A stretch of 64,000 bases of DNA from Nyssa sinensis. Its lineage: Eukaryota; Streptophyta; Magnoliopsida; Cornales; Nyssaceae. The stretch is taken from NCBI GenBank assembly GCA_008638375.1, contig CM018035.1, forward strand, positions 36,636,824 to 36,700,823, read 5' to 3'. This document shows positions 37,842-49,447 of this stretch, in pieces (position 1 is the first letter of the stretch; every line of letters starts with the position of its first letter). Made by a program: the position numbers and the translations under genes. Below the pieces are notes generated by a model that was not told the origin of the DNA, did no database searches, and was given only the letters and a program-made list of their open reading frames with translations.

Positions 37842-38850
37842 TGAAGTCACCAAGAACCAGGAAGGAAATTCAGGCACTGAATGGCAGAATTGCGGCACTG
37901 AGCAGATTTATCTCCAAATCCACTGATCGCTGCCTACCTTTCTTCAAAGCTCTGAAGGGCAGCAAAGCTTTGCAGTGGATGGAAGAATGCGAGAAATCCT
38001 TTCAAAAACTAAAGGAGTATCTAGCCTCTCCAGAGCTCTTGTCAAAACTAGTACAAGGAGAAAAGCTATTCTTGTACCTCGCAGTTTCTGAAAACGCGGT
38101 CAGCTCCGCATTGATCAGACAGGACAGGGGAGTACAGAGGCCTATATTCTACGTCAGTAGGACATTACTTGACATGGAAAAAAGATATCCAGAAGTAGAA
38201 AAGCTGGCCTATGCCTTGGTCATATCAGCTCGGAAGCTTCGACCTTATTTCCAAGCCCATCCAATCAAGATCCCAACTGCCTATCCTCTGAAGTCAATAC
38301 TGAAGAAACCTGAGGTATCGGGAAGATTGGTGAAGTGGTCTGTGGAGCTAGGGGAATTTGACATATCATATGTACCCCGAAACTCCATCAAAGGGCAGGC
38401 CTTGGCTGATTTTGTTGCCGAATTCACCCCGGCACTTCAAGACAAAGCACAACTCATCGAAACCTCGGGAACCTGGCTATTATACATCGATGGATCGTCA
38501 ACCGATCAAGGCTCAGGAGTAGGCCTTGTACTACAGTCCCCTGAAGGGCTCACGACAGAAAAAGCAGTCAGCCTAGGATTCAAAGCTTCCAATAATGAAG
38601 CAGAATATGAAGCTCTAATCTTAGGCATGAAGCTTGCCTTGGAATGTGAGGCTCAGAACCTCAAAGTCTTCTCAGACTCCCAACTGGTGGTAAGCCAAGT
38701 CCTGGAAGAATTTGCCATTAAAGACGATCGGATGCTCTGGTATTCCAAACTGGTGAACCACTTGAAGCACTCCTTCCAGACATTCACTATCTAGAAAATT
38801 GAAAGAAGCCAGAACTATAGAGCAGATGCTTTGGCTAACATGGCATCCCG
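37842..38850 (+). pseudogene. pol: RNase H and second (archaeal-type) RNase H of L pol
   Basis: These degrade the RNA strand during reverse transcription. The RT connection resumes after the TSD copy of G. The first RNase H-like domain spans about 38069-38380 (LFLYLAVSENAVSSALIR, PIFYVSRTLL, YPEVEKLAYALV). A second RNase H follows at about 38468-38850: YIDGSS (first Asp), NNEAEYEALI (Glu), FSDSQLV (second Asp) and, beyond a TAG at 38792-38794, RADALA (last Asp). Two RNase H domains in tandem mark the Tat branch of Ty3/gypsy. The TAG replaces what is usually a Gln codon. Confidence 0.9.
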
Positions 38851-39099
38851 CCTAAAGTCTGAAGCAAACTCCATAGTAAAAATCTCCTACCAGCCAGGAC
38901 CTAGCATAGAGGAAGCCCAAGTTGCTCAAATTGCTGAACAGCCCTAGAACTGGATGACTCCAATCCTCCAATACCTGCAATCCGGGCTCCTCCCAGAAGA
39001 TAAAAACAAAGCCAGGAGAATCCGAATCAGAGCGGCTCGGTACTTGATCCTGAACAACAAGCTTTTCAGAAGGTCGTATTCTCAACCTCTGTAAAATGC
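38851..39099 (+). pseudogene. Linker between RNase H and integrase of L
   Basis: Continues the pol frame with a TAG at 38945-38947 at a position where Trp is plausible. The frame is lost near 39090. No separate domain is recognised. Confidence 0.6.
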
Positions 39100-40184
39100 T
39101 TAACTCCAGAAGAATCACAATATGTTTTAGCTGAAATACACGAAGGAATTTACGGGAATCACAATGGGGGCAGAACTATAGCTCACCGAGCTCTGTCTCA
39201 GGGCTATACTGGCCTAGCATGCTTAAGCAGGCTAAGGAGTATGTTCAGAAGTGCAACAAATGCCAAAGATTTGCCCCATATCAACATCAGCCTCATCACG
39301 AGCTTATCCAGATTCCTAGTCCTTGGCCCTTTGCTCAGTGGGGAATGGACATCGTGGGTCCATTACCAAGGGCTCCACCAAACAGGAAGTATCTCTTGGT
39401 AGCCATTGACTACTTCTCAAAATGGGCCGAAGCTGAACCTCTAACACATATCACAGAAAAGGAAGTCAAGAGCTTCACCTGGAAGAACATTGTGTACAGG
39501 TTCGGCATACCACGTGTGATTATCTCCGACAACGGGACACAATTCACTGGTAAAGGCTTCAAGAAATTCTGTGAAAATCTCAATATTAGGCAACACTTTG
39601 CCTCTCCGAGCCATCCACAAGCAAACGGGCAAGCAGAGGTTACCAACCGAACGATCCTTGACGGGTTAAAGAAAAGGTTGGAACAAGCCAAAGGAAAGTG
39701 GGCAGAAGAACTCCCCGGAGTTCTTTGGTCCTACAGAACAACCAGAAGAATGCCCACATCTGAAACTCCCTTCTTATTGGCCTATGGTACAGAGGCAGTA
39801 ATTCCGGTTGAGATCGGTATGCCAACCTTAAGGACTGAAGCCTTTGAGCAAGAGTCCAATGATCAGCAGCTGACGAAAAACTTGGATTTGCTTGAAGAAA
39901 TAAAGGATCAATCCAGCATCAGGATAGAGGCCTATCAATAGAGAATGGTCGACAAATCCAAGGTAGGACTCAAAACAGTCAACTTTCAAGTCGGAGACCT
40001 CGTCTTAAGAAGAGTCTTTCAAATTATCAAGGATCCCACTATGGGAAAGTTGTCACCAAACTGGGAAGGCCCCTACAAAGTAACAAAGGTTGTAAGGCCT
40101 ACCACCTACTGGCTAGAAGACATGACTGGGAAGCCTATTCCTAGGCCATGGAATGTGGAACATTTACGAAAGTATTATCAATAG
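39100..40184 (+). pseudogene. pol: Integrase of L pol, frameshifted
   Basis: Inserts element cDNA into the genome and makes the 5-bp TSD. The N-terminal zinc finger is present but split. The His part (HEGIYGNH, from about 39139) lies in one frame and the CNKC part (about 39252) in another, with a one-base loss near 39211. The catalytic core has Asp in GMDIVGPL (39348-39350), Asp in ISDNGTQF (39528-39530) and Glu in GQAEVTNR (39636-39638), the D-x35-E spacing. A TAG at 39939-39941 precedes the C-terminal domain with the GPY motif (NWEGPYKV, about 40059). No chromodomain follows, as expected for Tat. Confidence 0.92.
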
Positions 40185-40220
40185 AGATGTTTCTTTCTTT
40201 TACCTCCATGGAGTGTTCCT

Positions 40221-40525
40221 CTATAATGCACAGGCCTCTAGAGCCTGGTCCATAATGTACAAGTCTTCGTACTTGGTCCATCTATAATGCACAGGCCTCC
40301 AGAGCCTGGTCCATAATGTACAAGTCTTCATACTTGGTCCATCTATAATGCACAGGCCTCCAGAGCCTGGTCTATAATGTACAAGTCTTCGTACTTGGTC
40401 CATCTATAATGCACAGGCCTCTAGAGCCTGGTCCATAATGTACAAGTCTTCGTACTTGGTCTATCTATAATGCACAGGCCTCCAGAGCCTGGTCCATAAT
40501 ATACAAGTCTTCGTGTTTGGTCCAT
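40221..40525 (+). repeat. 61-bp tandem repeat, 5 units, in the 3' region of L
   Basis: Units start at 40221, 40282, 40343, 40404 and 40465. Each holds ctataatgcacaggcct, gagcctggtc, cataatgtacaagtcttc and tacttggtc. Units differ at only a few sites; the last is slightly diverged. Tandem repeats just after integrase are typical of Tat elements and are known seeds of plant satellites. Confidence 0.95.
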
Positions 40526-41293
40526 CTTTTCTACGGTCCAGTCCATCCAAAGACAGAAGTTCAGAACATCTACATACTAAAGTTTTTTAGATCAGAACAC
40601 CTCAGATCTGACACTTAGATTATTTGGCTTATCTATCAGCAAACAACAAGTACTATAGTGCCAAGCAGGTGCGAAGTACCTTGATTCAGAACTTCTACAA
40701 AGTTTCTTTGATCTATTCTTAGAACAGTCATGTATCAGAAGTGCGCAAGAAGGTGTTTTAAACTCCAAAAAGAGCACATTCGAATACAAAGAACATCAGA
40801 TCTGAGGAGAAGGAACTCAATTTTATTGATGATTCAGAAGATTTACATCAGTACAAGAAGACTGGAAACAGAACAAGTACACAAAAAGCTACAACAAAAG
40901 GCAAACATTATACAACATCATGGCTTTCTTCTTCGAATGAGAAAGGGATCCAGGATCCAAACTTCCATTACCGCCGCCGCCAGCTCCATTTGAAATGAAG
41001 GAATCCTGAACCCCAATATGCAGCAAGGAGCACCCAGGCCATTTCATCATCACTATCATTGATCTCAAGACCAACGGAGGATGAGGGCTCTGGGTCTCAA
41101 GGGACCTTCATTCATTTCCCTCAAAGCAGTTGTCACACCCCAGCCGATTGGAGCAAGGGTCTCTGCCAAGACACAGAGGGAAGGAGGCATCCCACCTTCG
41201 TCTTCATCACCGACGCTCCAAGCCTCGGTTGAATCAAGGAAGGTCCACCTCCCATCGGAGAAATCTTGACCGGATGCTAAGATGGACAAGAAG
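40526..41293. mobile_element. 3' region of L before insertion J; possible second antisense reading
   Basis: Mostly non-coding. Two overlapping minus-strand open stretches (about 40889-41289) include a Gly-rich run near 40973 and a PPSLCVLAETLAPIGWG block. They may be remains of antisense coding sequence, but no family is recognised. The TSD AGAAG of J closes this stretch at 41289-41293. Confidence 0.45.
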
Positions 41294-44200
41294 TGTCACA
41301 TCCCACACCCCACCCTACGCAGATGCTGAAGATGTGATGCCAGTTAGCCGCCTTGCCAGTCTCCAACCGACAATGTGACCAACCAAAGGCAAACTTCTAA
41401 ACCTTACGATGAATTGCAATCCAAATGTAGGGTCAGATCAGCGAAAATTAAAACCTTTTTATTTCGGGAACGCAACTCATCAATATACCACAATTACAGG
41501 TATGTACCACAAAGCAAGTCTATAATCAAACAATTAGTAACTCTAAGCCAAAAATCACATCCACAACTAGACATAAAACACAGAGCATATCTAATCCCTC
41601 TGGAATACTATTACCATGAGCCATGTCCCTACATATCTCTTGTACATGGATAAGTCAACTATATCATCACACTCACCTGAATAGCTAGAGTCAACCCATC
41701 AGAACCCAAGTCTCCACATTTTATTGCCATCAGATCTTCACTTGGGAATGCCTTTCAGTCTACACGAATCATGTCCTTGTGCTTTCTAATCCAATGGAGT
41801 TATATCCTGAAAAATGTTAAATAAATGGAATGAGCTTAAACAAGCTCAGTGAGTAACATAGGTTCCTGCCATGGGTTTCAAAACCAGTTCATATATATAC
41901 ATGCATGCTCAAATGTAACTCAGATAGAACAATACAGGTCAAGTAGAACAGATACAGCTCAAATAGAACGGATATAGCTCAAAGTGCCTGAACCTTTCCC
42001 AGGCGATGTGGGATGGCATTACTTCCCATCCACCCCCTCCCCCACACATGGAGGGCCTGCGTCCTGGCGGCACATGGAGGGCCTCATATCGCACACCTCC
42101 GGCTGGGGTCGGTATCAGAGCGGAATAGATCAGATAGGATTGAGCCGATGCTGAGTTCTGGGCGTCCCACAGAGCCAGCTATCCATCTACTGATATACTC
42201 AATCCCGTAGTGGGCCCAAGACTCAACATAACAAGATAAACACGAATCAAACTCCAATAGGTAGAGAAGTTAGAACAACAGACTCCAACAAAATCAGAAC
42301 AGGAGATATCAAGAAGTAGGATAGGATCATGCCATATGTAATGCAGTGTAAAGAGTATGCATTAAAACATATGCATTAAAACAGTACAGTGTATAAAACA
42401 GTTCAGCATATAAAGCAGTACAGTATACAAGTTTAGGTAGTACAAAAAATATACACCAAGTTAGGAGTCCGAGTTACTCACCTGAATATATGCTTATCTC
42501 TCTTCCACAGATATCCTGATATTCTCTAGATACCTCTTTAGGCACGTCCTTACATATTCTAAATAATCATCATCCTGAATAATCATCATCAATTACAGAC
42601 ATATCAGAATTTATTTATTTAAAACCTATCCATTGTTTTAGGAGTTTATCGGATCACCTAAGACAGTCTAATGGCCGATTACCCTCTCACAGGGTTTCAA
42701 CTGAGGCTATTTTATTCTTTTAATTAAGCTTAGTAGCTGTCAAGATTATAAGCTAAGTCATTTGGACTCTAATCATTATTTATCAAATAATTATTTAACC
42801 TTTAGGGGCGAAATGGTAATTTATTATTCTTGCCCCGGACCCTGTCGTGGTCTTCAGTATATTCCCTATATCTCGTATAAATAGTCCTTATGCAAGGCAT
42901 TGCAATTTTGCCATAGCTTGAGCACAAACTAAATTTATTATTATTGACTTGATAATTAACAACCACAAAACCATAAAAGATGTTCATATTTGTCACGTAT
43001 CATGGCAAGCTGCAACTTAGCATCTTATTAAGAAATATTGGGTCAGTATAGGAGCAAAGATGGAGAAGAAGCAATGACCTGATATTGGTACCATTGGATT
43101 CATTTGGCAAGCCCGGAATCAGAGTTCCAGTTACTGATTTCTCTCTTCTTTAGTCCTTATTCCCCAAGCAGATGATGATCCTAACAGATTCTGCTCCTTT
43201 ATCATCCCATCCATCAGTTATTGAAGAACTTTCCCTTCCTCCAATTCATCACAGAAATCACAACATCCGATAGTTACAGGTTTCCCCAACCTCCATCACT
43301 AGACAGCAGCTCTGCTGCTTCTATTAACCTGTTTCAAACCCGGACAATCAGCTTCATATATTACTAGATTTTCCTTCTTTGCATATGTTGAATCATCTGC
43401 ACAATATCCCAGCAAGAATGGCCAGACCTCATTTGGATTCCATAAATAAACCGCTGCGTAACACCTCAAGGTTTGCCTGGGCATTCTCCTTCAATCTATC
43501 CATCTTTAGATCGTTGTTGCTGCCGCTTGGCCTTCGAAGCCAATTCTGTCACTGACCATCCCTTGAAGCAGTAAGCATGGAACAAGAGGCGCAGTACTAA
43601 AACAGCCCCTGTTCTCACCTTTCCTTGGCGACCCTCCGAATCAAATCGACCCCTCAATCGTTCATCTAACGATCAATCCAACATAATCCTGCATATTGCC
43701 CAATGTGACTCACCCCTGCAGCGACTGCTTCCAATTCGATCACTGCCGTCCCCTTCTCTGCACCGCTACAGCCAGTATAATTCCCCTGCTATGCCAAAAT
43801 CACCACAATCCCAACTCAAAATTACACAACATACAAATACATAAATATATACACATGCTCCTGCTGCCGCACGCTGTTGCTGCACGCCATTGCTCCAATA
43901 ATTTCGGTTCTGCAGCATCCAACGGCAGCTCCTCTAACTGGTTGACTCGATCTTCCCCTACACCGCTACTGCCGTCTCACTCCCAAACCCAATCACGTAT
44001 CAGATTCCTCTCTCAATTTGACCCACAAACAAACTGAGCTACTCAATCAAAAGCATCATCTCTGTTCCTGATTAGCCGCAACACCTGGCCACCACGCACA
44101 CACATATTCCTCCTACACGTCACACATATACACATATATTTACCCCCTGTTGCACCGCTACATACATACATACACACAACAACAATAACCTGTTGCACTC

Positions 44201-45213
44201 CATCTTCAATGCTTTCGTCTCTCTCTTTCTCTATTTCCTGATTCGTTTAACACCCACACCCAAATCCAGCATCTTCTTTGAACTTCCGTCCCCCCCTGCT
44301 CCAACGCTACATAAACAGACACACACCGATCACTTCCAACACGGATACGACTGGATCAGCCAATCCAATTCTGCTCAATCATAACCTGTCGAACCAACTT
44401 AGCCGTAGGGACCTCAGCTTCGACGTCCAACTCAACGACCAACCACTTGCCCACAAAATCTCGCTTGAACCAAATCGGAGCCATCTACCGCTTCTGCAAC
44501 CTAAACCGATCATTTTTCCCCCAATTTTCCTACAAACAGGGACGTATATATACAGTTGCACCAATAGAGAATTCTAGAATTCTCTTTTTCCTTCCCAGCC
44601 GTTTCTCCCTCTTTTCTTTATTTCTTGTCTTTGTTTCTAGCTTCTTCAAGAAGCTTCTGTATAAATATATTCATATATATATATATATATATACTTATAT
44701 ATTATTTTGGCCCTTCCTTCCAGCAACTTTTGTTGCTTATATACGGTTGTCCGTCTAACAGCTTCCTATGGAGCTTCTAATATAATAAATATAAATATTT
44801 ATTTATTATTCACTTATATAATTCATATAATTAATTGGTATATACATATATATACGTTCGTAGGTACCTTCTGATATTTTATTTTTATCCATAAAATATC
44901 AACTTATAACGCCAAGACTCGGTTCCCTATTACTTATTTATTAATATTAGGTCCCCGTTAATACTTTATTCCCTCTTCACATTTTATTATCCGTTTTGAT
45001 TCTATATTGTAAATTTCGGTATTAACTCAATTTATTTTGGCTCGGTTGACTAGATTATCCATTTTTCGAGCAGACACCATTTTTATATCTGCAGGTATTA
45101 AATTACGTTACGGCTTACCGTATTTGAGCTATTTCCAATTATTAACGTCAAATAGTCTATTTTCTTTAAGTCAGAATACAGTCTGAATTATGTCGGATTT
45201 TTGGGGTATTACA
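41294..45213 (-). mobile_element. Left LTR of J (3' LTR in element orientation)
   Basis: Runs TGTCACATCCCACACCCC...GGGGTATTACA on the plus strand. It includes a short AGAACAGATACAGCTC repeat near 41925-41985 at the place of the large CTGTT domain in I. It also has a GC-rich block near 42010-42110 (two 'catggagggcct' copies) and a terminal AT-rich part. Open frames such as 43696-44037 are shared with the other LTR and look like chance. Confidence 0.92.
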
Positions 45214-47234
45214 CTCTAACCACCTTCAAAAGAGTTTTGTCCCCAAAACTCAACTAGTCGTATAGTGAAGTAATCACCTAGCAGTTAGATTTATCTACGG
45301 GAGAATCTAATATCTAGTGTCTCTATAAAATGTCACAAGGTTTAACCTCAACCACTTTTACTGACATGTCTCCAATTGACACTAATCGATAATCCCCAAG
45401 TGTCGAATCGAATCCAGGAAATTCACAATAAATCTGATTGACAAACCACAAAATATACATTATCACCAAGATTCAATACCACAATTAAGTTATACAATCC
45501 TATCTTCTAGCGGAATGCAGTCATGTCTCTAAGTATTACAAGTCTAGAATCCCCAAACATATCATTCAGATTAGATTTAGGAAATCTATAAGAAATCTGC
45601 TTTACAATCCACCAAATACATGTCACTTACCTCAAGTTGGGAATCATCCTCAAAATGTGTTATGTCACCAAAAATCAATATCAGATCCATTTCATCTAAA
45701 CCACATTTGGCAATCGTCCTCAAATGATTGGAAATCAATCACTAAGATCATTCCATGACATTTGAGTTCACAAAATAATCATTTTGACATCCTCAATCAC
45801 AACGTCATACCAGATCCAAAAAATTTGATAATAAGGCTAGTTGCTATTCCACAAATATAATTATCAATGCCAGGGTTAGTTTGCCTATAGTTATTTCCCC
45901 TTAATCAATAGATCCACCAAATGCATGCCATTTACTTCAAAGTTTGGAAATTTTCCTCAGATAAGTAGAAATCATCTACTACGATCATCTATGGAAACAA
46001 GAAATAAAAACCAACATGCAACATCTATGATTCTTGAGAACAACAACTAGACGGATTGGGGTGACAAAGAAAAATAGAGGTTAACTATATTTTCTAGTTA
46101 GTTCCATCACAATCCCACATATTTATTAATAATACCCAAAGATCATGAGTTAAGGCCTACACATCAAGGACAATACTACAACCCTATGCCCAGAAAGCCA
46201 ATGTTACACAGTTCAATACAAGGTCAATCCCAATCAAAGCTCTTCTTATGAATTTATAATTTTTTTTTTTTGACCAGATTTTTCATCGTTTAGAATGTAG
46301 ATATCGCTAGTACGAAAATAGCCCTAGTTTAGCTATAACTACATCTCATAGCTTTGATAATGAGTTGACAACATTCGACATTGAACTTATGAGGTTTCTT
46401 CATGTCAAGGCATTAAAATTTAACTATGCAAGTGACACTCACTTTTTCAATCTCCCTAAACAATAGGTTATAGATAAACAAGTGCAGTGCATAATGATAT
46501 TTTATCGAACCATGTGAAGTTGTCCCCTCATTCAATAGCAGTCATTATTAACATGTCCTCGTCTCCTTGTTGTTCAATATCACTATTCATTTGATCTTTT
46601 TAATCTATCTAAAGCCATCAATAGCATAATCTTTCCCAAAAATTATTAACCTAAACATGCTATAGTCTCCAAGAATCACTCCATCATTTAATCATCTAAG
46701 TCATTCAATAGTCCACAAATTTAGTTCTAGTCTGATCTTTTCCCAAAGATTTATTAATCTAGAACTTACCTTTTTCGCTGCGCTACTCTGATATAATCCT
46801 CGAAATCGCAAGATCATCAATTTCACTCATAGGCCTACTTCTATCTCCCAAGAAGTATTAAGTATCTGATCATCGTAATCATCTAAGGAAAATCAACTTC
46901 AATAAGGTCTCCAAAGATCATTAACCATTGCTCAAATGCTATTCAGTGACAGTAGTGAATTTCCAATATTTATAATCTCAGATCAGTTGATCATTAGTCC
47001 TTAGATACCTCAAAATCACAGATTCATCATCGATTACAAAGACTTCCCCAATTTCCATATCTAATCTCCAAAATTGGGACTTATCCATGGCTCAGGTACT
47101 CTGTGGTACTTAATCTATAACTTAGTGCTCTAATGTGGACACTAACTCCTAAACCATTTCATATCTTATTGTCCTCAAATTCTCACTTTGTATAGGTAAC
47201 CTCAACCTTTCACCCAAACATTGCTCTCTGGTAC
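45214..47234 (-). mobile_element. Internal region of J, left part (non-coding)
   Basis: Begins (plus strand) with the reverse of the polypurine tract, ctctaaccaccttcaaaag, and the GAGTTTTG/CAAAACTC hairpin (45232-45251). The rest is AT-rich. Degenerate repeats of blocks such as 'atcctcaaa.....aaatcaatcac.aagatca' occur about every 100-120 bp. No coding domain is visible. Confidence 0.75.
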
Positions 47235-49356
47235 TGATTACGCCCAAAGAATAACGCGGTAGTTGTAGTGTAGCTTTGGGGTGTCGATTCCACAGGGAGA
47301 CTAAATTAAAAGAATAATAAACAGAATTTCTGAAACTAAAGAAAATATTAGACGGTTAATGAGAAAATAAAAATATAGAAAAGTGATTTTTGAATGCAAC
47401 TAAAAGTTAAACAAGCTGAATAACGGATGAAAATATTCAAATTTAACGAACAGTAGAGTTTCGGGAATCCCTTGCACATAACTGGTATTTTAATTATTTT
47501 TAATTCACTGTTAACTCAATTGAGAATTTAAATTCTAAATATCTCAATCGGAAGATATAAAAATTATGAACCAAAATTAAACTGAAAATAACTCTGTGAA
47601 AAATCATTCAACACTTTTAAATCCCCCAAATTAATATTCACATTAAGAAAATCCAACGACGACAATATACCCAACCAGTAATATTACAGCAGAGAATTGA
47701 ATTAATATAAATAACTAATTGTTCCAAAAATAATCAAAACATGAATCCATTCAATAGAAAAAGCATGACTGAATCTATAAACGGACTAAACCCTTTAATT
47801 ATTCAGAAAATAAAATCCAACAATTAATTATGAATGATCATCAAAGAATTTAACAAGTGAAAACCACGTACATGAATCAAAAATAAATTAAAATAACCAT
47901 CTATGGTGCAAGTTCATCCCTAACTCTACTTGAAAATTTAGTTACCCATGTATAAGATGGATAACATAAATTTCACGGAGAACAATCGAGCCATGGAGTA
48001 GCTGCACTGATGTTTTCTTCTTCTCTGCGCCGCACAGCCGCACAATCTCCCTCTCTGTTCACTCTTCTATCCCCGTCCCTGTTCTCTCTATATTTTCCTC
48101 TTTAATTAGCCCTAAAAAACAGCACCTCCGCACTGGCCTGGGCCCACTTAAGCCTTACTTGATTCAGTCGCGCCATTTAGCCAAGGCCACACAACCGCAT
48201 GCCCAACAGCCGCATGGGCCCCAGCGCCTCGCGCATGGCCTTTGCGCCTGCTTCAACGCCACACCGAACTGAGCCTCAGCCCCTTTTTGATTCGGCCCAC
48301 TTGGGCCCCACAACAACACCAAACTGCCCAAACCGCAACGCAGCAGGCCAGTGCGCACAGCCAAGCTTATTTTTATTCAAGCCCAACGCCTATTGCATCC
48401 AACAGGGCCCCACACAATGGCTGCCACCTCACGGCCTTGCACCAGGCCCCACATCAGCCCACTGCGCTTTGTGCCGCACCGCCTAGGCCCACTGGCCTGG
48501 CACCGCCCCCGCCTGGACGCCCAAGACCCAAGCCTTGCCAATTCCTTTTATTTCCTTGTTTCTGCGCAGGGACTGGGCCCCACCTCAGCCACTTTTGACT
48601 TCAATTGATCTCATTTCTTTCCTTTTAAACTTAGTCAGCCGTCCAAGCCTGGGCCCCACACGTATGCAGCAAGCCTTGGTCAGCCGCACCCAACCACACT
48701 GCTTCATTTCTTCTTTTCTTCTAACTTGGCTGCCAATTGCTTCTTTCCAAGCCTGCCTTGACACCTAGCTTAACCATCATATGGACCCCTCAGATTCAGC
48801 CCCCATGTGGCTCCAATTTCTTTCTACAGCTAGCTTCATGCGTGGACCCCACCACAAGTCAAAGCTCACTGTTTCTTTATTTCCATTGCCTTTCTTTTGC
48901 TTCTATCTTCTTGCACTATAACAGCTTCCAAGCCTAGCCGCTGCTGCTGGGTTTCTTTTTATCCGAAGCATCTGGGATGGATCTTGGACCCTTGTCCTGA
49001 TTAACTGCTTCAAGAAATTGAAACTCACGGCCTAATGAATAGGATGTCCGGCCCAAGATGAATGAGTCCGATTCAATTAAGCGCAATGTAACTGCCATTA
49101 AAATACAGTTAAATAAATAATCTGAATAATAAAGCTCCAAAAATATTAAGTGTGAATCACAAATACGAATTGTCTTTCGCCAATAATTATTGCAAAATTT
49201 GAGATTTAAAATCTATGAAGTAATGCTCAAACCAATCTCATTGTCAATAGAAATTAAATTTAATAAAATCAATTGAAGCCCAACATTTCTATTCATAATT
49301 CTAGCAATTTTAATCAAATAATAGGACATTTAGAGTGCACTTTTGTGCACTCATCA
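47235..49356. mobile_element. Element K: solo LTR of an unrelated family inside J
   Basis: 2,122 bp bounded by TGATTACGCCC and GTGCACTCATCA. The flanks GGTAC (47230-47234) and GGGAC (49357-49361) form a TSD with one mismatch. An early block, 'gggtgtcgattccacaggga' (47279-47298), is one I associate from memory with some plant LTR ends. The GC-rich part (48000-48970) carries open frames on both strands rich in Pro, Arg and Ala but without a known domain. Orientation and lineage are not determined. Confidence 0.72.
49333..49352. repeat. Perfect 8-bp inverted repeat near the end of LTR K
   Basis: GAGTGCAC-TTTT-GTGCACTC lies four bases inside the CATCA end of K. Confidence 0.85.
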
Positions 49357-49447
49357 GGGACCAATGAATCTTTAAAAGTTACTAACCTTAGCTCTGATCA
49401 CACTCATGAATCTTTACTATTTATAAACATTTGCTCTGATACCACTC
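49357..49447 (-). mobile_element. Internal region of J, right part
   Basis: This 91-bp remnant between K and the right LTR carries the primer-binding site. Confidence 0.8.
49433..49444 (-). promoter_or_regulatory. Primer-binding site (initiator Met-tRNA) of J
   Basis: The minus strand reads TGGTATCAGAGC, separated from the LTR end GTGACA by GAG, exactly as in array D. Confidence 0.93.

Noticed and set aside
43696..44758. Open frames in the J LTRs (also 51850-52846)
   Set aside because: Low-complexity and shared only through LTR identity. There is no known domain, and microsatellite tracts run through them.
48164..48937. Several overlapping frames in a GC-rich block, possibly a host gene
   Set aside because: Pro/Arg/Ala-rich on both strands because of GC-rich GGGCC runs. 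The block lies inside LTR K and has no start context, domain or splice structure.
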